Shown piece after piece: positions 17,128-25,092 of a stretch of DNA of 26,080 nt; within the stretch, counting starts at the first letter, position 1, and each line of letters begins with the position of its first letter. The stretch is from Lachnoclostridium sp. UBA3775 (GTDB lineage Bacteria; Bacillota; Clostridia; Lachnospirales; Lachnospiraceae), in the NCBI GenBank assembly GCA_002369525.1, contig DFFN01000100.1, positions 1,568 through 27,647 of the forward strand. Direction: 5' to 3'. The translations under genes and the position numbers were made by a program. The notes under the pieces were generated by a model. The model ran no database searches. It worked only from the letters and a program-made list of their open reading frames with translations, and was not told where the DNA came from.

Positions 17128-19362
17128 ATGAAATTCTGTATGAACTGCATGGCGCAGTATGATGACAGCATAAAAAAATGCCCCGAATGCGGATTTGCCG
17201 AAGGCACAATACCGTTTAATTCAAGATGTATCGAGCCGGGAGGGATACTCGCCGACAGATATATAGTCGGAATGCCGTTGGTGATTGACAGCTGGTTTGT
17301 TAAATACATAGGCTGGGATGCGCTGCTTAACAAAAAGACCGCAATCTATGAATACAGTCCGGTCCGTTACTGCGCAAGGAATATCGGAGATACTTCCATC
17401 ACGGTTCTAAAGGAAAAAGAGTTCTACAAATATATGGAACGTTTTGTAAAGAAGGCACAGCTTTTGGCCCAGCTCCGTCTTCCCGAGAATATTGCGGCGG
17501 TAAGCGAGATTTTTGAAAAAAACAATACAAGCTATGTCATATGCAGTCTCGGTGAGGGCATGAAGCTTGGTGAATATATAAAAAAGAACGGCGCGGTTTC
17601 TCCGAAGGTTGCCGAAAGCATGTTTATGCCTGTACTGCGTTCAATTGATAAGCTGCACGACAGCGGTTTTGTGATCGGCGGTTTTTCGCCGGATGACTTT
17701 CTTGTCAGGGAGGACGGCAGCCTGTTCCTTAATTCCTATCTGGAGAACACTCTCTATAATATAACCGAAGACCGCAGCGATATCACTCAAAAGGAAAAGC
17801 AGAAATACTTTTCATATGAAAGGCTCAGGGAAACCGATATTCCCTCGATCGCACCTTCCTGCGATGTATATTCGGCAGCTCTTATAATGCATGAAATAAT
17901 GGGCGTTAAGATTCCCGAAGCATCGGAGAGGGATGCGTTTTTTGAAAAGAAGCATAAGGATATGTTAAAGCTTCTCGGTGCTTATCATATAAGGATAGAC
18001 GCAAACAAGGAAGCGGCGCTCAGAAACGCTTCATATGTTGACCGTGCATACCGTACTCACGATATGGACAGTTTTATAAAAGAACTTTTGAGCGATAAAA
18101 AAGTAAACATACTTTCAAAGAAAGGACCGGTTGTGCCTGCCTGGGCAAAAATTGCGATAACTGCAGTGATTACAGCGCTTATCGTAGGCGGAGTCCTGTT
18201 CTTTGTAATGAAAAACAGAAAACCGGAAAAATCTGACAGGATAATAGTTACAACTTCGGAGATATCTTCTGGGCTTACCTTTGTACCGCAGCTTGTAGGG
18301 CATGATTTTGAAGAGGCGGTTCGGCTGTTAAACAGTTCGGGATTATTTATTGAACTGCGCGGCAAAGAAGTAAGCGGTTCCGTAAAAAGCAACACCGTTA
18401 TTTCACAGAGTGTTTCGGCCGGCACCATAATAGAAAAAAACAGTGTGGTCGGGATAGTACTCAGCGTTCCTGCAGAAATACCGGTGAACACGGAATCGGA
18501 TGTCCTTACGCTGCCCGATCTGACACTTATGGAAAGAAGCGAGGCGGAGAAACGTTTAAAGGAATACGGACTTGGCTGTGAGATCAACCAGGACTATAAT
18601 GATTATGCCACGGCAGGTCTTGTATGCGGACAGGAACCCGCAGCAGGAAATCCGGTTTCAAAAGGCGATACGGTAATCCTTACTGTGAGCAAGGGCAGGA
18701 TGCCTGCAGTAATGCCCGATGTAAAAGGAAAGAGTCGCGATGAGGCTATGAAGGAACTTACCGAACGTGGCTTCTCACCGGTATTTGTATATGGTGAACA
18801 GGATAAAGACAAGGCTGACGAGCAGGTGGTTTCGCAGAGCATGGAAAGCGGGACGGAAGCTCCCAAAGGATCTTCTGTTATGATATCGCTTAACAGCAGT
18901 ACCGAGCTTGTCAAAGTTTCTTCTCTTGTGGGGCTTTCAAAGGATGAGGCAGCCGACAAACTCAGTGAAGCGGGTCTGATTCTTTCGGTATATACCGATG
19001 ATACATATCCGTCTGAGGGATATGTATGTGCCCAGTTCCCGTCCGTGGGATCTGCCGTAAAGTCAGGATCGGAGATCACTGTTTTGCTTACGGACGAAGA
19101 GCACGCCAGCAAAATAAACATTTCGCCCGACAATAAAGAACTTTCGGTGGGTGATAAATTTGTACTGGAAATCGAATGCATCAATATTCCCGATCTTGTG
19201 GCAGTTGAATATGAACTGTCAGAGGAGGGGATAATAGAGCCTGTATATATTGACACCGATACCCTGAGCATGACTTTTAAAGCGCTGAAAGAAGGAGAGG
19301 TAACAATTTCAATTACCTATGGCGGCATTGAAAAGAAGTGCAAGGTCAGTGTAAGAAAGTAA
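17128..19362 (+). CDS. Membrane pseudokinase with four PASTA domains and C-terminal Ig-like domain
   Basis: This 744-aa protein shares the layout of the preceding kinase: zinc ribbon CMNC/CPEC, kinase fold, one membrane helix (about 341-362), external part. The catalytic residues are gone. The glycine loop is lost, the ATP Lys is Tyr74 (AIYEY), HRD is IGG (183-185) and DFG is NSY (202-204). The fold remains recognisable (GFSPDDFLV aligns with DISPDNIML). Outside are four PASTA-like units of about 62 residues, followed by a bacterial Ig-like domain. PASTA domains bind cell-wall muropeptides. It is probably a wall-sensing scaffold controlled by, or controlling, the active kinase. EssB of classical T7SSb is also a membrane pseudokinase, so functional analogy is possible. 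The start is ATG 17128 (AGGTGG at 17114), not GTG 17116. Confidence 0.9.
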   Translation: MKFCMNCMAQYDDSIKKCPECGFAEGTIPFNSRCIEPGGILADRYIVGMPLVIDSWFVKYIGWDALLNKKTAIYEYSPVRYCARNIGDTSITVLKEKEFYKYMERFVKKAQLLAQLRLPENIAAVSEIFEKNNTSYVICSLGEGMKLGEYIKKNGAVSPKVAESMFMPVLRSIDKLHDSGFVIGGFSPDDFLVREDGSLFLNSYLENTLYNITEDRSDITQKEKQKYFSYERLRETDIPSIAPSCDVYSAALIMHEIMGVKIPEASERDAFFEKKHKDMLKLLGAYHIRIDANKEAALRNASYVDRAYRTHDMDSFIKELLSDKKVNILSKKGPVVPAWAKIAITAVITALIVGGVLFFVMKNRKPEKSDRIIVTTSEISSGLTFVPQLVGHDFEEAVRLLNSSGLFIELRGKEVSGSVKSNTVISQSVSAGTIIEKNSVVGIVLSVPAEIPVNTESDVLTLPDLTLMERSEAEKRLKEYGLGCEINQDYNDYATAGLVCGQEPAAGNPVSKGDTVILTVSKGRMPAVMPDVKGKSRDEAMKELTERGFSPVFVYGEQDKDKADEQVVSQSMESGTEAPKGSSVMISLNSSTELVKVSSLVGLSKDEAADKLSEAGLILSVYTDDTYPSEGYVCAQFPSVGSAVKSGSEITVLLTDEEHASKINISPDNKELSVGDKFVLEIECINIPDLVAVEYELSEEGIIEPVYIDTDTLSMTFKALKEGEVTISITYGGIEKKCKVSVRK

Positions 19363-19385
19363 ATAGCAAGGAGGCTTTTTAGCAT

Positions 19386-20087
19386 ATGGAAGAGACAATG
19401 AAGGATTTTGAGGCGATGCTCGAAGAGTCCTACAGCCTGATGGGTGACGGTATCCATGATACCGATGAACTTCTGGCATGGAGAAAGGCAGAGGAACTGA
19501 AGGAAACTCAGGAAAATATTACCGTCACGGTAAACGAGGCGGTAAAGGGAGGCGTGGTAGCCGACTTTGAAGGAATAAGAGCCTTCATTCCTGTTTCAAA
19601 GCTGTCTCTCGACAGAATAGAGGACTGTGAGCAGTTTGTGGGCCGGGAAATCGAAGTCAGAGTTTTCGAGGCGGATATGAATGAAGACAAACTGATTTTG
19701 TCTGCCAAAGAGATACTGAAAGAAAAGCGTGAGATCAGCAGAAAAAAGAAAATATCCGATGTGACGGTGGGGCAGGTCTTTCACGGTACGGTAGCTACCA
19801 TTAAGGATTACGGGGCATTTATAGATCTTGGTGACGGAATGTCCGGACTGGTCCATATTTCGCAGATTTCACACCAGAGGATCAAACATCCGAAAGTTGC
19901 GCTTAAGGAAGGGCAGGAGGTGGATGTTAAGGTCATCGATGTTAAGGACGGCAAAATCTCCCTTTCGATAAAGGCTCTTCTTGATAACCCGGCTGACGAA
20001 GATGCCGGAGAGGACGAGGTCGTGATTCCTGAGTCCGAAGAGATCGGAACTTCCCTGGGAGAACTTTTAAAAGGAATCAATTTTTAA
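19386..20087 (+). CDS. Protein with two S1 RNA-binding domains
   Basis: A 233-aa soluble protein related to ribosomal protein S1. A helical lead (1-40) is followed by a first S1-like domain (about 40-112) and a second, more typical one (about 126-200) containing GTVATIKDYGAFIDLGDG and GLVHISQIS. The acidic tail (IPESEEIGTSLGELLKGI) may be flexible. S1 domains bind single-stranded RNA and often aid translation or RNA decay. It is the last gene before the terminator, 23 bp after the pseudokinase, with AAGGAGG at 19368-19374. A post-transcriptional role for the long operon mRNA is possible, or it may be a housekeeping passenger. Confidence 0.9.
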   Translation: MEETMKDFEAMLEESYSLMGDGIHDTDELLAWRKAEELKETQENITVTVNEAVKGGVVADFEGIRAFIPVSKLSLDRIEDCEQFVGREIEVRVFEADMNEDKLILSAKEILKEKREISRKKKISDVTVGQVFHGTVATIKDYGAFIDLGDGMSGLVHISQISHQRIKHPKVALKEGQEVDVKVIDVKDGKISLSIKALLDNPADEDAGEDEVVIPESEEIGTSLGELLKGINF

Positions 20088-20420
20088 CCGGGTTTAAATT
20101 GTCAACGACCCTTTTGGGGTGATCACCGATGATCTTGGTATAAGCAAAGGTTATCCTGACTGCAATTAAACTGGCCGCATCAGTATCTGGATAGTTGTCG
20201 TACCCTGCAAAGCCTTGTAAATAAAGGTTTTGCGGGGCGCTTTTCTTATCCGTTTATGGATGAGCCGGTAAATCAAAGCAATAAAAAATATGAGTACTGT
20301 CAGGAATTGTTTCGAAAGTGATTGACTTAGCCGCAGAAATAGGCAAAGCGCTTTATCTGGCAAATATACTTGGGCTGGATTGTATCCTTAAGCCGAGAGG
20401 CTGATCCCGGGAGAATTAAA
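20088..20420. other. Non-coding region after the operon
   Basis: This 333-bp stretch holds the terminator hairpin at 20203-20247 and a perfect 10-bp palindrome GGTGATCACC at 20118-20127. A short open frame (about 20312-20398) reads V-I-D-L-A-A-E-I-G-K-A-L but has no ribosome binding site and may be a gene relic. I see no convincing promoter or RNA gene. Confidence 0.5.
20203..20247 (+). terminator. Rho-independent terminator of the T7SS operon
   Basis: A 14-bp stem: CCCTGCAAAGCCTT (20203-20216) pairs with AAGGTTTTGCGGGG (20224-20237), with two G-U pairs and a seven-base loop. The T-rich CGCTTTTCTT follows. It lies about 115 bp after the S1-domain gene. The T-run is on the plus-strand side only, so it stops plus-strand transcription. 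Confidence 0.8.
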
Positions 20421-20585
20421 ATGAATCTACCCATACAGGTAACTCAGGAGGAGTTATCAGAAATACTGATCATTACGGACGGATATATAGAAAATGACCT
20501 CAGGGTAAAAAGAGACCATGCGTTCCTTTTGCCTAAAGGAAATGGACTTCCCTTCAGACCGAAGGGAAAGGTGTTTTTAATTTGA
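20421..20585 (+). CDS. Short ORF, 54 aa, doubtful
   Basis: ATG 20421 has GGGAGA seven or so bases upstream, and the frame stays open for 54 residues (MNLPIQVTQEELSEI at the start, LLPKGNGLPFRPKGKVF near the end). No family is recognised, and no signal or membrane segment is present. It lies between the operon terminator and the broken GH13 gene, in an area with several gene remnants, so it may be a fragment of a lost gene rather than a working one. Confidence 0.35.
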   Translation: MNLPIQVTQEELSEILIITDGYIENDLRVKRDHAFLLPKGNGLPFRPKGKVFLI

Positions 20586-20628
20586 AGAGTGAAGATTTCG
20601 GTTACACAGAGATACGGAGGTGCTTATT

Positions 20629-22138
20629 ATGGCAAAAAGACCCGAGTGGCTTGAAACGGCTGTTTTTTATGAAATATATCCCCAGTCCTTTAAGGACACC
20701 GACGGAGACGGGGATAAACCCCTGTTTTGAATCACCATTTTTGGATGCGGGCTACGATGTTTCGGATTACTGCAAGGTGGCTCCCCGCTATGGCAGCAAT
20801 GAAGATCTTGTGGCATTGTTTAATGAGGCACATAAGCTTGGGATGCATGTCCTTCTCGACCTTGTTCCGGGACATACATCATGGGAGCACCCGTGGTTCA
20901 AAGAGAGCATGAAGGCCGGGAAAAACGAGTTCACCGACCGATATGTCTGGACGGACAGCGTCTGGGAGGAGCCTAAAGGCTATGCGACCTTGCGTGGGGT
21001 TTCCGAGCGCGACGGAAGCTGCATAGTGAATTTTTTCACTCACCAGCCTGCGCTTAACTATGGCTTTTACAGGTCCGAATGCGCCTGGCAGCAGGCAATG
21101 GATTCCGAAGGTGCCATGGCAACGCGTGAGGCACTGAAGGATATAATGCGCTTCTGGCTTTCACGCGGCTGTGACGGTTTCAGGGTTGATATGGCGGGCT
21201 CGCTTGTTAAAAACGATGAAGGACAGAAAGGCACTATCGCTCTATGGCAGGACATCGGAGCCTTTCTTGATGAGGAATTTCCCGAAGCGGCAATGGTTTC
21301 CGAGTGGGGCGAACCCGACAAAAGCCTGGCAGGCGGTTTTCATATGGACTTTCTTCTTCACTTTGGTCCGTCGCATTATAACGACCTTTTCAGGTGCGAG
21401 GCGCCCTTCTTCATGGGAAAGGGTGATGCCAGTGCATTTGTGGAAAAATATATGGACAGCTATAAGAGGTCTGAGAAAAAGGGACTTATCTGCATCCCTT
21501 CCGGAAATCATGATATGGACAGGCTTGCAAGGCATATAAAGGGAGACCGCAGAAAGCTTGCATTTGCTTTCCTGCTTTCAATGCCGGGGGCTCCGTATAT
21601 TTATTACGGCGATGAGATCGGAATGAACTATGTTGAGGGTCTGGCTTCTGTTGAAGGAGGCTACGGAAGGACGGGTTCCCGTTCTCCTATGCAGTGGGAC
21701 GATTCGGCAAATGCCGGTTTTTCATCGGCTGCTGCAGGTAAACTTTATATACCGATAGATCCGGATCCTGCAAGACCCATAGCCTCCACTCAGATAAATG
21801 ATGAGACTTCGCTTCGGAGCGAGGTAAAGAAGCTGATCGGCATCAGGCAGTCCCACAAGGCACTTCAGAGTCTCGGTGAGATCGAGTTTGTCTCGGACGG
21901 AGCAGCCGGCATGCCTTTGGCGTATATAAGAAGCACGGATGCCGAGAGAATTTTTGTCGCAATAAACCCGACGGATAAAGACTGTGAAGTAAATACAGGA
22001 AATGAGCCGGGGAAGGTTATCTACAGTTTCGGAAAGGGCGCAGAGTTTAGCGGTGATAAGTGCATGATAGGTGCCTGCTCCGCAGTCTATGCTGTCATCA
22101 GTCAAAAATTAAAGCTTGAGAGGAAAGAAAGGACTTAA
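20629..22138 (+). pseudogene. GH13 alpha-glucosidase/amylase-family gene with internal deletion and frameshift
   Basis: ATG 20629 with GGAGG at 20616-20620 starts a classic GH13 N-terminus (WLETAVFYEIYPQSFKD, TDGDG). This frame hits TGA at 20728-20730. The rest continues in another frame from ATA 20714 (INPCFESPFLDAGYDVSDY) to the end. GH13 enzymes normally have about 22 residues between these parts (GDxxGIxxKLDYLxxLGxxAxW), covering the first barrel helix and second strand; they are missing. The downstream catalytic motifs are intact: DGFRVDM (nucleophile), MVSEWGE (acid/base) and SGNHDMDR. A TTG at 20582 would give a continuous frame but without the GH13 N-terminus or a good ribosome binding site. 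The intact gene would hydrolyse alpha-glucosidic bonds. An assembly error is an alternative. Confidence 0.8.
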
Positions 22139-22476
22139 ACACAGGCACGGATCTTTCCGATACGCTTAAGGCAAACCGTGAGAGATGTGTCGGCATGGCA
22201 GCAAATATGATCGGCGTGAAAAAGCGGATCATAATAGTGAACATGGATTCCTTGGATGTTGTAATGTATAACCCGGTGATAGTACATAAGTCAGAACCGT
22301 ATGAAGCAGAGGAAGGATGTCTGTCCCTGGACGGAGTCAGAAAGACAACAAGGTATCAGCACATAGTAGTAGAGTATTTTGACAGTGCATGGAAAAAGCA
22401 CAACAAAAAGTTTTCCGGATGGACAGCGCAGATCATACAGCATGAGGCGGACCATCTGGACGGCATAATAATATAG
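22120..22476 (+). pseudogene. Peptide deformylase-like gene lacking its N-terminus
   Basis: The frame opens after TGA at 22117-22119 and overlaps the end of the GH13 gene. All three deformylase motifs are present: CVGMAANMIG (for GxGxAAxQxG), EEGCLSL (metal Cys) and QHEADHLDG (two metal His and catalytic Glu). Relatives have about 20 further residues at the N-terminus. Here homology starts at TGTDLSDTL with no start codon or ribosome binding site before ATG 22195, which would cut into motif I. Deformylase removes the formyl group from new proteins. This copy is a divergent accessory type and probably not essential. Its junction with the GH13 stop suggests a deletion removed the 5' end and intergenic DNA. 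Confidence 0.75.
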
Positions 22477-22531
22477 ATATGAAGAAGCTTAAAGCAGCAT
22501 ATATGGATTTATTAAAGGAGGAAAAAGCAAG

Positions 22532-22915
22532 ATGGACAGAAAAGAATATGCCGTAGAGCTTAAACATAACGGTTGTAATTGCGCACAAGCGGTTTTGTGC
22601 AGTTTTGCAGAAAAGACCGGACTGAGCCCGGAACAGCTGATGAAGCTGGGCGCAGGTTTCGGTGTAGGCATGGGATGCATGGAGGCAAGCTGCGGGGCAC
22701 TTATCGCAGCCGAAATGCTGATGGGACTCGCAAAGTATGAGGGAAAGCCAGTGCTGAGGACGGCACGGGAGCTCCATCAGGCATTTGTTGATAAATGCGG
22801 GGCTTCCATATGCAAAGACCTAAAAGGCAGGGACACTGGGGTTGTTATCTGCGAATGCGACGACTGTGTCAGAAATGCTGTTTTACTGGCGGAGGAGTAC
22901 TATGGGGAAAACTGA
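22532..22915 (+). CDS. C_GCAxxG_C_C family protein (probable redox protein)
   Basis: A 127-aa protein with GCNCAQAV near residue 14, then GAGFGVGMGCMEASCGAL, and further Cys at KCGASICKDL and CECDDCV. This set of spaced cysteines defines the C_GCAxxG_C_C family, whose members are small, often encoded near redox enzymes, and thought to bind metal or act in electron transfer. The biochemical role is unproven. AAAGGAGG precedes ATG 22532 at good spacing. All expected cysteines and the length look intact, unlike the flanking deformylase-like and DUF3006-like fragments. It is cytoplasmic, with no signal peptide. Confidence 0.85.
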   Translation: MDRKEYAVELKHNGCNCAQAVLCSFAEKTGLSPEQLMKLGAGFGVGMGCMEASCGALIAAEMLMGLAKYEGKPVLRTARELHQAFVDKCGASICKDLKGRDTGVVICECDDCVRNAVLLAEEYYGEN

Positions 22916-22982
22916 GTATATTGTTGAGAGAATTGACGGCGGGATTGACGAGGGCACGAAGCTTAAATATGAAATGTTATAA
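22902..22982 (+). pseudogene. Short remnant resembling the start of a DUF3006-type gene
   Basis: ATG 22902 overlaps the end of the C_GCAxxG_C_C gene and has GGAGGAG at 22891-22897. It encodes only 26 residues (MGKTEYIVERIDGG at the start, EGTKLKYEML at the end) before TAA. DUF3006 proteins begin with a similar YxVxRxxG strand and are usually 70-90 residues long. The piece looks like a head joined to a tail with the middle lost. The match is from memory of the family pattern, so it is weak. It could also be a real small peptide. Confidence 0.35.
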
Positions 22983-23009
22983 TCTAATCAGGCGCAGAGG
23001 TAACGGAAG

Positions 23010-23432
23010 ATGGATGATATTATTATCGGGTTTGAGAAAATCATTGGGAATGTGCCGGCAAGGAGCAGCCGGGGGTGTTCCGATGAGGAAAAAGAAAGGT
23101 ATTACAACCTGCTTGAAGCAGCAGAGGATGATTTCATTGAAGTTGTGGAGAAAGTCATAAAGGAGGGGCGCTGGCTGGAACCGGGGCTTCTGGATGCAAT
23201 ATGCTCTCTTGCCATAAAAGAGGACGGAGCGTACGTTGATGGAGAGGATAGGGAATGGTCGGGTTATCAGGACAGACTGCCGTTCAGACTTTACGAAAGC
23301 CTTGAGTACTGGACTGTACCGGTACCGAAAATGCTTATTGAAGAAATAAAGAAACATCTTTTGGTGAGAAAACCGGAACCTGAGGATGCGGTTCAACTAT
23401 ATAAAAATCAGTATCAAAGGAAGAATTCTTAA
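23010..23432 (+). CDS. Hypothetical protein, 140 aa
   Basis: A soluble, acidic protein, mostly helical, with a Trp/Tyr-containing middle (YVDGEDREWSGYQDRL) and a Lys-rich C-terminus. I do not recognise a family and see no signal, membrane or metal motif. AGAGG about ten bases before ATG 23010 could serve as ribosome binding site. It ends four bases before the next gene, so the two are probably co-transcribed. Confidence 0.65.
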   Translation: MDDIIIGFEKIIGNVPARSSRGCSDEEKERYYNLLEAAEDDFIEVVEKVIKEGRWLEPGLLDAICSLAIKEDGAYVDGEDREWSGYQDRLPFRLYESLEYWTVPVPKMLIEEIKKHLLVRKPEPEDAVQLYKNQYQRKNS

Positions 23433-23436
23433 AAAT

Positions 23437-23745
23437 ATGGCAAAGAAGTTAACACCGGAACAACAGAAATGGGTAAAAACAAGAGATGAACTTATCTCTG
23501 AAATCGAAAGGCTCGGGTTTCCGGCCGAACTCGGATATGAATGCGCAAAGAATCTTGGAGGCATAAAGGCAATGGAACGCATGATGGCATATCTTCGTTA
23601 TGTAAAGCCGGGAAAGGCCGAGCTTGTTGTGGATGAGATGCTGGCCATATGCTCGGAAATAAACGCCTGGCGGGAAAAGAAGGCAAGCGAAGAGGCCAAT
23701 GAAGCCTATAATGAATGGCTCAATTGCAATAATAGGGAATGTTGA
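23437..23745 (+). CDS. Hypothetical small helical protein, 102 aa
   Basis: A helical protein with a basic start (MAKKLTPEQQKWVKTRDEL) and a Leu/Ala-rich middle containing AMERMMAYLRYVKPGKAELVVDEML. It resembles small uncharacterised proteins seen in clostridia, but I cannot name a function. ATG 23437 is chosen over an upstream in-frame ATG at 23386 that lies inside the previous gene. AAAGGAAG upstream is rather distant, so translation may be coupled to the preceding gene. Confidence 0.7.
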   Translation: MAKKLTPEQQKWVKTRDELISEIERLGFPAELGYECAKNLGGIKAMERMMAYLRYVKPGKAELVVDEMLAICSEINAWREKKASEEANEAYNEWLNCNNREC

Positions 23746-23787
23746 GGGCAGAGCCCCTGACGGTAAATAGGATTTTAGGAGGATATT

Positions 23788-25056
23788 ATGAGCAACGTTA
23801 TGAACAAGGCTCCTATGGGCTGGAACAGCTGGGACTGCTACGGTGCGGCAGTCGATGAGGCTACGGTAAGAAAGAATGCGAAGTTTATGGCTGATAATCT
23901 TAAGGCCTATGGCTGGGAGTATGTTGTCGTGGATATTCAGTGGTCCGGACCGGATGCCAAGGATCATGAATATATACCGTTTCAGAAACTGGAGATGGAT
24001 GAATACGGCAGGCTGATACCTGCGGTAAACCGTTTCCCGTCTTCGGCGAACGGCGCCGGGTTTAAACCTCTTGCGGATTATGTACATTCTCTGGGACTTA
24101 AGTTCGGAATACACATCATGAGGGGGATTCCGCGCCGGGCCGCAGCCGCTCACTTGCCGATACTTGGCTCGGACCAGACTGCCGATCAGGTGGCTCAGGC
24201 ATCAAATGTCTGCGAATGGAATCCGGACATGTACGGACTGGACCCGAAAAAAGAAGGCTCAAGGAAGTATTATGAGAGCATTTTCAGCCTGTATGCTTCA
24301 TGGGGCGTTGATTTTATCAAGCTTGATGATATCTGCCGTGAAATGCCCCGCTTTAAGGATGAGCTCGTACTTATCAGCGACTGCCTTAAGAACTGCGGGC
24401 GTGAGATTGTTTTCTCCATAAGCCCCGGACCTGCCGTGCTGGATTTTGCGGAGACCTATAAGCAGACTGCGAATATGTGGCGTATAACCGATGATTTCTG
24501 GGATAAGTGGGAACTGCTCTATGCGATGTTTGAAAGGGCAGAGAAGTGGTCTGTCCATACCGGAGCCGGGAACTGGCCCGATGCGGATATGCTTCCGATC
24601 GGTCCGATACTTCAGGATTATGACAAAAACCTTCGGACTAAGTTTACCGAGGACGAACAATATACAATGCTTACTCTATGGTCAATCTTCCGCTCGCCTC
24701 TTATGATAGGAGGAGAAATGACCGGATTTGATGAATTTACGATGAAACTGATCACGAATGAGCGCATACTAAAGATGCATTCGGATTCCCGTCATTCACA
24801 CCAGGTGTGGAGAAAAAACATAGACGGAATCGAACATATTCTGTGGACTTCTGTTTCACAGGCGGGCGGTCAGTACTTCGCAGTATTTAATGCCGGAGAG
24901 TCAGACAGTGAAATCAGCATAGATTTTGCTGACCTTGAAATGCCTGAAGGAAAAAAAGAAGTATGCGAACTATGGAGCGGAGAAAACTGCGTGGCTGAGG
25001 ACAGCATCAGTATTAAGCTTAATAAGCATGGGGCGAAGGCTTTTTTAGCTGTTTGA
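23788..25056 (+). CDS. GH27-family glycosidase, probable alpha-galactosidase
   Basis: A 422-aa cytoplasmic enzyme, close to typical length for bacterial GH27. It begins with the family hallmark APMGWNSWDCYG. The barrel carries YVVVDIQWSG and the nucleophile Asp180 in DFIKLDDI, with the probable acid/base Asp236 in WRITDDFW. GNWPDADMLPIG and SIFRSPLMIGG are further family motifs, and a beta-sandwich C-terminal domain ends the protein. The family releases terminal alpha-galactose by a retaining mechanism; some members instead act on beta-L-arabinopyranosides, so the substrate is not certain. AGGAGG precedes ATG 23788. Lack of a signal peptide and the GH127 neighbour suggest intracellular trimming of imported plant oligosaccharides. 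Confidence 0.9.
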   Translation: MSNVMNKAPMGWNSWDCYGAAVDEATVRKNAKFMADNLKAYGWEYVVVDIQWSGPDAKDHEYIPFQKLEMDEYGRLIPAVNRFPSSANGAGFKPLADYVHSLGLKFGIHIMRGIPRRAAAAHLPILGSDQTADQVAQASNVCEWNPDMYGLDPKKEGSRKYYESIFSLYASWGVDFIKLDDICREMPRFKDELVLISDCLKNCGREIVFSISPGPAVLDFAETYKQTANMWRITDDFWDKWELLYAMFERAEKWSVHTGAGNWPDADMLPIGPILQDYDKNLRTKFTEDEQYTMLTLWSIFRSPLMIGGEMTGFDEFTMKLITNERILKMHSDSRHSHQVWRKNIDGIEHILWTSVSQAGGQYFAVFNAGESDSEISIDFADLEMPEGKKEVCELWSGENCVAEDSISIKLNKHGAKAFLAV

Positions 25057-25092
25057 AGAGTGTGGTTGTTATGTTAACCGGGAGGAAGCATT

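Noticed and set aside
20166..20363. Minus-strand frame of 65 residues after the operon.
   Set aside because: It runs across the plus-strand terminator hairpin, has no ribosome binding site, and its hydrophobic translation matches nothing known.
20546..20585. Second terminator-like hairpin (CCCTTC, loop AGACC, GAAGGG, then GTGTTTTTAATT).
   Set aside because: The stem is only six base pairs and the T-run is displaced by seven bases; too weak to call.
22479..22556. 25-codon frame from ATG 22479.
   Set aside because: No ribosome binding site, and it overlaps the Shine-Dalgarno and start of the C_GCAxxG_C_C gene.
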